Under the pieces are notes generated by a model that was not told the origin of the DNA, searched no databases, and saw only the letters and a program-made list of their open reading frames with translations. Shown here piece after piece: positions 17,918 through 24,725 of a stretch of 63,248 bases of DNA. The number at the start of each line of letters is the position of its first letter. The first letter of the stretch is position 1. Made by a program: the position numbers and the translations under genes. This DNA is from an uncultured bacterium (GTDB lineage Bacteria; Verrucomicrobiota; Kiritimatiellia; RFP12; UBA1067), in the NCBI GenBank assembly GCA_902801025.1, contig CADCGZ010000031.1, positions 1 to 63,248 on the forward strand, given 5' to 3'.

Positions 17918-18526
17918 TCAGCCACGCACAAGGGCATAGCCGACGCCACGTTTGGCGACAATCCGCTCGCCGTCGGGAAGCTTCTTGCGCATGTTGCTCA
18001 CATGCACACGGACCGCGCCTTCGTCAGCGTAATAACCTTCACCGCAGACGGCGGAGAATATCTCGCGATACGAGAAGAACCTGCCGCAATCGGATTCAAG
18101 GAGTCGGTAGATGTCCGCCTCGGTCTTTGTCATCGCAGCGGGAGCGTCCATCTTCGAAAACCTGTCCGCGCGTTCCAGCGCCTTTCGGATGCGCGCCTCG
18201 AGGAGCGCGGGCGAAGCCGTCTTCGAGACATAGTCGTCCGCGCCGGCGGCGAGTCCGCGGATCTGGTCGTCTTCCGCGTCGAGCGCGGAAAGAAAGACTA
18301 TCGGCGTCTCGCGGTCCGCGCAACGCATCAACGCGCAGGCCGCGTAGCCGTCCATACCCGGCATCATTACGTCGAGTAGCACGAGGTCTGGACGCCGCTC
18401 GCGGAACACCTCAACGCCTGCCGCGCCGTTCGCCGCGACGCGAACCGTGAAGCCCGCCTCGCGGAGCAGGCGCGACAGGGAATCGCGGATCGACCGCTCG
18501 TCGTCTACCAGCAGTATTTCTGTCAT
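17918..18526 (-). CDS. OmpR-family response regulator, orphan
   Basis: A 202-residue transcription factor: a receiver domain at residues 1-120 with acidic pocket DDE at 8-10, phospho-acceptor Asp52 in LLDVMMPGMDG and Lys near 102, then a winged-helix DNA-binding domain at about 125-200 ending VAKRGVGYALV. No sensor kinase gene lies within the window. The ATG at 18526 sits only 6 nt after TATAAT at 18538-18533 and no ribosome-binding site is visible, so a leaderless mRNA is likely. It lies among three promoters with 11-bp repeats typical of OmpR-family binding and is an obvious candidate regulator for them; this is inference. Confidence 0.9.
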   Translation of the reverse strand: MTEILLVDDERSIRDSLSRLLREAGFTVRVAANGAAGVEVFRERRPDLVLLDVMMPGMDGYAACALMRCADRETPIVFLSALDAEDDQIRGLAAGADDYVSKTASPALLEARIRKALERADRFSKMDAPAAMTKTEADIYRLLESDCGRFFSYREIFSAVCGEGYYADEGAVRVHVSNMRKKLPDGERIVAKRGVGYALVRG

Positions 18527-18582
18527 GCGGCTATTATACCATGAATCAGGACTGTCAGACGGACTGTCACGGCAATTAACCA

Positions 18583-18906
18583 TCAACAGTCGTGGCATCT
18601 TCTTCCGCGATATCCGCGAGGAGCGGTCAGTACGCCCTTCTGCTCGCGCATGAAATAGTCGTACTCTCCGTTCGAGATGACCTCAAGCGCTTCCTCACCC
18701 CGCTTCCAATTCTTTGGAACGCGAACAAGCACCATCGGAAAATATCCCGGTGACACTTCCGTTGCCGTCTCCTCCACGGCGTTGATGGCCTTGCCTTCCC
18801 CCCTCGGATCTGGTAGATAGTGCGCATCTACCAGAATATACCTCCTCCCCTTAAAAGTGGCAAGACCGTCTTTTGGCTTGATTGCGTCTTTGGCTATGTA
18901 ATCCAT
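18583..18906 (-). CDS. Hypothetical 107-residue protein
   Basis: Starts MDYIAKDAIKPKDGLATFKG at ATG 18906, with GAAAGGA upstream. The sequence is soluble with a mixed alpha/beta look (RRYILVDAHYLPDP, GYFPMVLVRVPKNW, GEYDYFMREQKG). No family is recognised. It has its own PhoB-like repeat promoter (18934-18977) with the same geometry as those of the neighbouring RhuM genes, so it probably belongs to the same regulon. Confidence 0.65.
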   Translation of the reverse strand: MDYIAKDAIKPKDGLATFKGRRYILVDAHYLPDPRGEGKAINAVEETATEVSPGYFPMVLVRVPKNWKRGEEALEVISNGEYDYFMREQKGVLTAPRGYRGRRCHDC

Positions 18907-18933
18907 ATTGCTTTCCTTTCTTTTGATGCGGAC

Positions 18934-18977
18934 ATTATCGCACATTACTCTCGTTGCATGGTTAAGATATCGTTAAG
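18934..18977 (-). promoter_or_regulatory. PhoB-like direct-repeat promoter before the gene at 18906
   Basis: On the minus strand: CTTAACGAT at 18977-18969, CTTAACCAT at 18966-18958, an 18-bp spacer, then GATAAT at 18939-18934. Period and spacing match the promoters at 17182-17225 and 17286-17329 exactly. Upstream of it lies the composite repeat with CTTTGCGTT units (18990-19060). Confidence 0.65.
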
Positions 18978-19079
18978 ACTTTGGCCGCGTAGAGCATGCA
19001 GACGGACAGGGCGAAGCCCCAACTCCTTTGCGGGCTTTGCGTTCTTTGCGGCTAAAACTCTGCGAGTCAAATGCCCTGT

Positions 19080-19709
19080 TCACCGGACTACAATGTAATC
19101 CTGCCAGCAATTGCTAATGGCCTTCGGATTGGCTGTCGAAGCGGTTTTGACAAGGCAAAATACGCGCGTGTAGATATCACTCACACTTGGATAGTCAAGC
19201 ACATCGTCAATGCGCTTTTTAAACGCACCTCGAAGCCATTGCGAGACTTGCTTGTATTCCTTGCCCTTGCCCTGCTTGGCAATTGCAACTATTCCAGCAA
19301 TGCCGCCTACACTTGCAGAGTCTTCGACGGCATCAGGGCCTTCTGTCGCAAACTCCTTGGGGCTGGGCTTCGTCACCATGCCGAGCAAAGTGATCTCTAC
19401 CTCGTTGCCGTCGCCAAAATCGTACGTGTAATCGATCATGTCTCCCTTCTTGCAGACAATCGCGGAGATCGGCGTTTCGGACGACTCAAGAAACTTTCCA
19501 TCGCCAAAGTCATCAAGACTCTCGATCTGCTCCGTCCACCTGCGCTTCTGCGGGTCGCCCGGAATGGAGAATTCGTACTCATGGTAGTCAAGCCAGCCAA
19601 AAGCAGCCTGGATGACCCTATGCAGAAAGGCCAGCGACCAATCAGCCGGAACGACCACCGTTCGCGACACGATTCCGTCAAAATCCATCTTGAGCTTAAG
19701 GTATTTCAT
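19080..19709 (-). CDS. Plasmid pRiA4b ORF-3 family protein
   Basis: A 209-residue protein with the family hallmarks: KLKMDFDGIVSRTVVVPADWSLAFLHRVIQAAFGW near the N-terminus, HEYEFSI, and YTYDFGDGNE near residue 105. The family is widespread on plasmids and in accessory regions; its biochemical function is not settled. The start at 19709 is the first codon matching the family's usual N-terminus; the frame stays open to 19793, overlapping the 57-residue gene, but that extension looks non-native. It is the last gene of a unit with the deleted nucleotidyltransferase and its 57-residue partner. Confidence 0.82.
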   Translation of the reverse strand: MKYLKLKMDFDGIVSRTVVVPADWSLAFLHRVIQAAFGWLDYHEYEFSIPGDPQKRRWTEQIESLDDFGDGKFLESSETPISAIVCKKGDMIDYTYDFGDGNEVEITLLGMVTKPSPKEFATEGPDAVEDSASVGGIAGIVAIAKQGKGKEYKQVSQWLRGAFKKRIDDVLDYPSVSDIYTRVFCLVKTASTANPKAISNCWQDYIVVR

Positions 19710-19764
19710 ATTAATGCGACCCCAAATGACTGCTTTATCTATTGGAACGAGAGCGTCTTCATGA

Positions 19765-19938
19765 CTAGGCGACGTGCACTTTGCTCCTGTCAAGCCGGGC
19801 TTCAGGGTAGCCGGCCGCGAGCCGCCCGATGCGGTTCAACTCCTCCAAAACCTTCAAGCGCTCGTCAGTCGACAGCGCGAGGCAAAACGCCTCGTCCTGC
19901 TCCTTGAGGGTGGTCTTTCTGACGACAGTCCTATCCAT
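19765..19938 (-). CDS. 57-residue partner of the nucleotidyltransferase, copy 1
   Basis: Starts MDRTVVRKTTLKEQ and contains a helical segment (STDERLKVLEELNRIG) and a C-terminal YPEARLDRSKV. Copy 2 at 21645-21818 is nearly identical. Its ATG overlaps the end of the nucleotidyltransferase frame by 8 nt, so translation is coupled. The pairing of a small protein with a nucleotidyltransferase resembles toxin-antitoxin modules of the MNT type, but this partner is not a recognised HEPN or antitoxin family. Confidence 0.68.
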   Translation of the reverse strand: MDRTVVRKTTLKEQDEAFCLALSTDERLKVLEELNRIGRLAAGYPEARLDRSKVHVA

Positions 19939-20065
19939 TCCCATTCCTCGCCTTGATTCTTTCAAGTGCAACGGCATAGCCGCCGACAAGCATGAAGTCT
20001 ACTCCGGCGGCAAGGAGACACTCCACCATGTCCCGATAATCCTGATTTAGAAGATGTTCGTTCAT
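19931..20065 (-). pseudogene. Nucleotidyltransferase with an in-frame internal deletion (44 residues left)
   Basis: Starts MNEHLLNQDYRDMVECLL and runs to GGYAVAL, then jumps directly to ERIKARNGNG and stop. Compared with the intact copy at 21811-22287 it lacks exactly 114 codons, including the acidic DID catalytic strand. In the intact gene the sequence GCCGTTGC-CTT, coding AVAL, occurs at both deletion ends, so recombination between these short direct repeats explains the loss. The reading frame and the overlap with the 57-residue partner are preserved, so the fragment may still be translated. Confidence 0.8.
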
Positions 20066-20070
20066 TTATT

Positions 20071-20150
20071 GTTCTACCGCGGCGGTTCGCGTCGCGAAGC
20101 TATAAGGTCAGATGCGTTCCCGTTTCTGACAGTGAGTATTATACCAAAAG
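20071..20150 (-). promoter_or_regulatory. Shared promoter/leader element, copy 2
   Basis: TTTTGGTATAAT with -10 at 20143-20138, the GTCAGA...TCTGAC hairpin and AGCTTCGCGACGCGAACC, ending just before the deleted nucleotidyltransferase at 20065. The rest of the gap to 20397 holds a CTTTGCGTT-type array (20208-20240) and two perfect palindromes at 20267-20293 and 20310-20332. Confidence 0.7.
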
Positions 20151-20266
20151 CAACGGCTTTTCGGGAAAGATTATGGGCGTCAGTAGTCGCTGACTTCTTC
20201 CATTTCTTTGCGCTCTTTGCGTCCTTTGCGGCGAAAAACCATTGAAAAGGGATCGCCAAAAGGAAG

Positions 20267-20332
20267 TGGTATGTGCAAAATTTGCACATACCATTGCCAC
20301 GCTCGGTATTAATTTGCAAAATTTGCAAATTA
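20267..20332. repeat. Two adjacent perfect palindromes with GCAAAATTTGC cores
   Basis: The first spans 20267-20293 with 13-bp perfect arms TGGTATGTGCAAA around a single A. The second spans 20310-20332 with 11-bp perfect arms TAATTTGCAAA. Read on the plus strand the first would encode EVVCAKFAHT, like the palindrome segment of the RhuM gene at 17359. It may be a fragment of a lost RhuM gene or a free-standing copy of the element. Confidence 0.7.
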
Positions 20333-20397
20333 TTCAAACCTCGCATTAACCCCTGTCCGCGCCTTAGAGACGCACGCATCTGAGAAGCGACGGCGTT

Positions 20398-20784
20398 TCA
20401 TTTGGCATACTCCTTCCGCACCGATGTCGCATTGCGCAGATTGGCGAGCAAACCTGGAATGACTGTTATGCCCATTTTCGAAACTCCAAACGTAAGCCGG
20501 CCAGCATTTCGTTTTGATGTAACAATTTGTGATATCAAAACGTCGTTTTCTTCTTTTGACAATTGAAAGCGGAACCCTTCAGGAAAGCGATTGGCATTAC
20601 GTTTGACAGCTTGATTAAACACGGAGGTTGTAACCTGATAAGCCGCAGCCAAATCCCTGTCGAGCATGACCTGCACACCGCGAATCGTGTATATTACGGA
20701 ACGAATGTCGAATCTGTCGCCATTGACGATCATGCCGTCGCACATGAGATTGCCAGACTTCGTGACTATATTATTATTCTTCAT
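20398..20784 (-). CDS. Short ORF6N-domain protein
   Basis: A 128-residue protein that is little more than an ORF6N domain: IYTIRGVQVMLDRDLAAAYQVTTSVFNQAV around residues 33-62, then FQLSKEENDVLISQ. After the domain the usual aromatic-rich hinge is replaced by RNAGRLTFGVSKMG and the protein ends early. A palindrome at 20510-20542 (9-bp perfect outer arms, 14 of 16 positions paired) lies at that hinge. The start has GGAGG 6 nt upstream and overlaps the stop of the 68-residue gene (ATGA), so the two are coupled. Confidence 0.75.
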   Translation of the reverse strand: MKNNNIVTKSGNLMCDGMIVNGDRFDIRSVIYTIRGVQVMLDRDLAAAYQVTTSVFNQAVKRNANRFPEGFRFQLSKEENDVLISQIVTSKRNAGRLTFGVSKMGITVIPGLLANLRNATSVRKEYAK

Positions 20785-20987
20785 GACTTACCTCCGTTCA
20801 CCTTACACGCCTTATCCCCTTCTCGTGACAATCCTCGGAATATCTCGTCGAAGCCAGGAGGAAGCCCCTTGAGCAAATCCTCCATCCCTTTGTTGGCGTC
20901 ATCTCTTTCGCAGACATAATTCCTGCACATGATTCCATCACGCCAAGGGCATATTCCCGTGGCGCACTTCGGACATATTTGATCCAT
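20781..20987 (-). CDS. 68-residue cysteine-rich protein
   Basis: Starts MDQICPKCATGICPWRDGIM at ATG 20987 with GGAG upstream. Six cysteines lie in the first 30 residues, including a CPKC pair and CRNYVC, so a zinc-binding knuckle is likely. The C-terminus is helical and acidic. It overlaps the start of the short ORF6N gene by 4 nt. No family is recognised; the coupling suggests a two-gene module. Confidence 0.58.
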   Translation of the reverse strand: MDQICPKCATGICPWRDGIMCRNYVCERDDANKGMEDLLKGLPPGFDEIFRGLSREGDKACKVNGGKS

Positions 20988-21394
20988 TTCGGACTCCAAT
21001 TCCTTTCTGCGTTGTGTCGGCGCATTGCGCAGCCGGACCACGGCCACTGGATACAATACGCCTACGGCGCATTTTCGGAATAGGCGATGCCTCGCCAAGA
21101 TGCCGACGACGCCTGGGCCGCGCATTCGCGCTCAAGCCCGCAGAGGAAGCCTCCTCCTCACGTTCCCAATCGGCGGCCGCGGTTCCCGACATCGACGCCC
21201 CCTCCCGGACCGTCCGCCCACCCTTCAGGCTTTTCGATCCGTTCTCAGCGAGACTACTTCGGTTTCAACCCGACGGCTCATCAAAGGCTCCCGTTCGTAC
21301 CTCCGTCGCCACGGAGTTCAATCCCGGGGAGCAGCGATATCATACCATAAACTTACTCTTTCAGTCTATCGGAAATTCTGCCGCGCGTGGAAAG

Positions 21395-21644
21395 CGTGGA
21401 GACGGACGGGGCGAAGCCCCATCCCAACACCTTTGCGATCTTTGCGTTCTTTGCGGCAAAAACACATTAAGGCCGAGAGCACACCTCCTTCATCCTCCAA
21501 AACTCCAAAACACCCCGCAGCGAAAGCAATAAAATACCGCGGCGGTTGGGACGCGCGTAGCAGAAGCCGGAGCAGTAGCGGAGGCACTTTCTCAACCGTC
21601 GGAGTTAAATCATTTAGCCGTGTAGAACGTGTAGAGCGTGCAGA
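21395..21644. repeat. Repeat-rich gap between the cysteine-rich gene and the 57-residue gene
   Basis: The gap 20988-21644 shows no credible gene. It holds a composite repeat with a GGGGCGAAGCCCC hairpin and CTTTGCGTT units (about 21395-21470), a segment near 21570-21640 that is repeated near 22630-22700 (GTAGCGG...CGGAGTT...ATTTAGCCGTG), and 9-bp GTGTAGAAC units at 21620-21644. Confidence 0.55.
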
Positions 21645-21818
21645 TTAGGCGGCGCGCACCTTGCTCCTGTCAAGTCGGGCTTCGGGGTAGCCGGCCGCGA
21701 GCCGCCCGATACGGTTCAGCTCCTCGAGAACCTTCAGGCGCTCGTCAATTGACAGCGAGAGGCAAAACGCCTCGTCCTGCTCTTTTAAGGTGGTCTTTCT
21801 AACAACAGTCCTATCCAT
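21645..21818 (-). CDS. 57-residue partner of the nucleotidyltransferase, copy 2
   Basis: Nearly identical to copy 1 at 19765-19938: MDRTVVRKTTLKEQ, then SIDERLKVLEELNRIG and YPEARLDRSKV. Its ATG lies inside the last codons of the intact nucleotidyltransferase, an 8-nt overlap. The two copies diverge mostly at single positions, which points to a recent duplication of the whole promoter-enzyme-partner unit. Confidence 0.7.
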   Translation of the reverse strand: MDRTVVRKTTLKEQDEAFCLSLSIDERLKVLEELNRIGRLAAGYPEARLDRSKVRAA

Positions 21819-22287
21819 TCCCGCTCCTCGCCTTGATTCTTTCAAGCGCAACGGCGTCAGCTATGTCCTTGGGACGGCCAGACGCGCGTTTGTTGGCTAT
21901 GAGATCGTCAATAGAAATAACCTTGATTTCAAGGCCATCGACATTCATCTTGACGGCGCGTTTTACGGCATCCGAATACTCAAGTCCATCAACAGCCGAA
22001 ACAATGTCGATGCGCTGTGGCTCCGTGCCAATCTGGAACACCATTCCTGGCTTGTGAAAATCCTCTTCGGTAAGATCCATGAGCGGCGCGCCAAATGACC
22101 TTATCGCCTGCAAAATAGATTTTGCGTTCTCTGGGTTCGCCATGATCCAGAAGTCTATGTCAAACGTCGTCCTCGGCCAGCCATGAAGTGCAACGGCATA
22201 GCCACCAACAAGCATGAAGTCCACTCCGGCGGCAAGCAGACACTCCACCATGTCCCGATAATCCTGGTTTAGAAGATGTTCATTCAT
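21811..22287 (-). CDS. Nucleotidyltransferase (MNT/DUF6036-like)
   Basis: A 158-residue minimal nucleotidyltransferase. The fold signature VGGYAVALHGWPRTTFDIDFWI near residues 25-48 contains the GG loop and the D-x-D metal pair. A second acidic residue is in RIDIVSAV near 95. Proteins of this group transfer nucleotides to protein or RNA targets and often act in toxin-antitoxin pairs, here plausibly with the 57-residue protein that overlaps its 3' end. The ATG is about 72 nt after the -10 of shared element copy 3. Confidence 0.82.
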   Translation of the reverse strand: MNEHLLNQDYRDMVECLLAAGVDFMLVGGYAVALHGWPRTTFDIDFWIMANPENAKSILQAIRSFGAPLMDLTEEDFHKPGMVFQIGTEPQRIDIVSAVDGLEYSDAVKRAVKMNVDGLEIKVISIDDLIANKRASGRPKDIADAVALERIKARSGNG

Positions 22288-22295
22288 TTGTTGTT

Positions 22296-22370
22296 CTACT
22301 GCGGAGGTTCGCGTCGCGAAGCTATGAGGTCAGATGCGTTCCCGCTTCTGACAATGAGTATTATACCAAA
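22296..22370 (-). promoter_or_regulatory. Shared promoter/leader element, copy 3
   Basis: TTTGGTATAAT with -10 at 22365-22360, the paired GTCAGA and TCTGAC around a 12-nt loop, then AGCTTCGCGACGCGAACC, ending at the nucleotidyltransferase start. Very close to copy 2, less close to copies 1 and 4 after the hairpin. Confidence 0.7.
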
Positions 22371-22705
22371 TACGACGGCTTTTCGGGAAAGATTATGGGC
22401 GTCAGTAGTCGCTGGTTTTCCATTTCTTTGCGCCCTTTGCGTTCTTTGCGGCGAAAGAAATTGAAAGAGACCGGTCACCTCGTGAACGTTAGAGGACGGA
22501 CGACAAACGACAAAGGACAGACGATGTGGCAGCGGGCGTGAGGCGCGATTCCACTTGGCCGCTCATGACGATTAACCCTGCCGAAGGCAGCTCAAGACGA
22601 CATTTCGACGCACTGAATTGCCGTTGAAACATCGCGAAGCCGCGGAGCGGTAGCGGGAGCCCTAACGCTCGGAGTTTGAGATTTAGCCGTGGAGAACGGG
22701 TAGAA

Positions 22706-22947
22706 TCCTAGGGACAGGCCCCACGGAAGTAGCGATTCTATAGCCACTCGAACATGATCGCGCTTACGGCGATCCCTATGCTGGGGGTTTACGCCGCGCG
22801 ACGGTTATGACAGCCAGCGCGAGGTCCGGCAGTAGCATCGGTGTGAACATCTATCCGAACGCAGCTGCGTCCTAACAGGCGGCTTCATGCGAAGCCGCCT
22901 TTCTTGTTTCCTTCTTGGAAAAAACTACGTGGGGACAGACCCCACGG
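22706..22947. repeat. Repeat-rich gap 22371-23177, with GGGGACAGACCCC mini-hairpins
   Basis: No gene is seen. Two copies of a 35-40 bp repeat (mini-hairpin TGGGG/CCCCA, then ACGGRAGTAGCGATT) lie near 22706 and 22929; a third is inside the 3' end of the phosphatase gene at 25651. A CTTTGCGTT array lies at 22430-22456. Near 23024-23060 and 23120-23175 are CTCCTGA and CCAACTC 7-bp runs. Confidence 0.55.
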
Positions 22948-23177
22948 GAGTAGCGATTTTATTGGCGTGCCCCAGCGCGAGCCGCCAAGATGGCGACTCT
23001 CCCAGTTAGAGCCACCTCTCTTAAACTCCTGACTCCTGCGTACTGACCCCTCGGCACTCGCTCCGCTCGGCGTGTTCGCTTCCCTATGGGTCGCGAACCC
23101 CCGCAAGGGGCGGTTACGACTCCTGACTCCTAACCCTCCACTCTCCAACTCCAACTCTGAACTCCAACTCCTAACCC

Positions 23178-24536
23178 CTACCGATCTAGGACGTCCCAAT
23201 ATCCATTCTTGTCTGCACCAACGCGGCGGATTTCACCCGATTCTTGCAGCGCCTTTATCTTGCGGGCGATAGAACTTGGCGATATCTGCAACAGATCGGC
23301 AAGTTCTGCATAAGTAATGAACGGATCTGCCTTCAGATTCTCTTTGATTTGCAGTGCACAAGATTCATTACTTACATGATTTACACTGTCATTCTCGCCG
23401 CTTATCTTCAAGAAATCATCTGCTTTATCTCCATATTCAAGAATTTCGGCGACACGATTTTGCAGGAAATCTTCTATACGGCGAAGTCGATCCACAGGGA
23501 GATTGTAATACTTGTGACGTTTGAAGCGAAATCCCTTCAAGTTGACCAGCCGAGCCCTTGACGTCGGAGAAATAGCGCCAGGGAAGCCAAGCCATCTATC
23601 GTACAGCGCCGGCGTGACATGTCCAACAAACTTGCGAAGATCATCATATTCGTCGTAGCGATGGCCCGGCTTGTACATTGCCAGCGAGAAGAGTCCATAG
23701 CCATTGTCGAAGATGGGCGCGGCTCCGACAATCTCGTTTGTATCGTTGTCGATCAGATAGCCGAAATTGCCAAGATGGCGGTCCGTATTGAAGATGATTG
23801 CATCGAAGAAGAAAATGTCCGCAAAGCGCGGATCTTGAAGCGCCTCATTCCTTGAGACAAGACGTCCGGCTGGAACGAAACCTATCCTCTCGCTTGTAAA
23901 AAGCGGACAGGTGGAGCAAAGGCGTCCCTTGAACTTTTCAAGACCGTATTCGACATGGGCAAGTCCAAGGGCTTCTGCAATCTGCGACGCATAGTATTCG
24001 GAGTACGGCTCAAAGCCCGTGTTCGCCGCACCTTCGGTTCCGCCTTTGTAGAGCGCGATCTGCCCTTCACGACGTCGCCAGCACTTGGCGAGCATTCCGT
24101 TTGTCGTGAATTCCGGCGAAGTGGAGCTGTCCCTGCCGGCGACAAACTCCCCGCGCAGTCCGCCTGTAAACGCCATGACGGCAAGCGTCTTAGAGAACTC
24201 GTTGCAATAGAGATTGCAATCCGACCACTTGCCTTTGAAATCTTCTGCAACGACCCAATAGACGTCGTTAAGAGAAAGTCCCTTGCACAGTTCGATTATC
24301 GCCCGCGTTTCCATGCGGGTTATTCCAATGTTGCCAAGCATCCGCTGAATGTAGTTGCGATGCTTCGGCACCGTGCGGTGAGTGAGCCAGGACCAGAGGG
24401 CGTCATCGTCCGCCGCGCCCTTCATCTCGAGCGGCAGGAACTTACGTTCTGATTCGTTCACGGAGACTACGTGAACGCCCTGCGGTTCGAGCCACTCGAA
24501 TCGCAAAAGCTCCCGGTCTCTGTGTTTTAAAATCAT
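23178..24536 (-). CDS. HipA-like kinase with a C-terminal winged helix
   Basis: A 452-residue protein. The kinase core is recognisable at residues 155-290: GQIALYKGG with a candidate ATP-binding lysine, the catalytic loop TDRHLGNFG (Asp252, Asn257) and the metal-binding IFDNGYGLF (Asp277). HipA-type kinases phosphorylate cytosolic targets such as tRNA synthetases and are toxins of persistence modules. Here the last 60 residues (AELADLLQISPSSIARKIKALQESGEIRRVG) form a winged helix, so the DNA-binding part that usually sits in a separate HipB is fused. No separate hipB gene is seen. The promoter is in shared element copy 4. Confidence 0.78.
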   Translation of the reverse strand: MILKHRDRELLRFEWLEPQGVHVVSVNESERKFLPLEMKGAADDDALWSWLTHRTVPKHRNYIQRMLGNIGITRMETRAIIELCKGLSLNDVYWVVAEDFKGKWSDCNLYCNEFSKTLAVMAFTGGLRGEFVAGRDSSTSPEFTTNGMLAKCWRRREGQIALYKGGTEGAANTGFEPYSEYYASQIAEALGLAHVEYGLEKFKGRLCSTCPLFTSERIGFVPAGRLVSRNEALQDPRFADIFFFDAIIFNTDRHLGNFGYLIDNDTNEIVGAAPIFDNGYGLFSLAMYKPGHRYDEYDDLRKFVGHVTPALYDRWLGFPGAISPTSRARLVNLKGFRFKRHKYYNLPVDRLRRIEDFLQNRVAEILEYGDKADDFLKISGENDSVNHVSNESCALQIKENLKADPFITYAELADLLQISPSSIARKIKALQESGEIRRVGADKNGYWDVLDR

Positions 24537-24560
24537 AACGTCACGATATTTAGTTTGCCA

Positions 24561-24668
24561 GTTTGCGGCAACCGATGGCCGATCCTGCCGGCCTCTCCGC
24601 GGCGGTTCTCGTCGGGGAGCTATGAGGCCAGTAACGTTCCCGTTCTGACAGTGAGTATTATATCAAAA
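24561..24668 (-). promoter_or_regulatory. Shared promoter/leader element, copy 4 (upstream of HipA-like gene)
   Basis: TTTTTGATATAAT with -10 at 24662-24657, a weakened hairpin, then CTCATAGCTCCCCGACGAG and the same GC-rich tail as copy 1, ending GGATCGGCCATCGG. The leader to the ATG at 24536 is about 120 nt. Confidence 0.68.
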
Positions 24669-24725
24669 ACCAAAGAGGAGTTGGCGGGAGGATGGCGGCC
24701 AGGAAAATTTGGTATAATTCGCAGC

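Noticed and set aside
15372..24725. Integron-like cassette array
   Set aside because: Many small genes separated by repeats look cassette-like, but no integrase and no attC-type core sites (RYYYAAC/GTTRRRY) were found, and the repeats contain promoters at gene starts.
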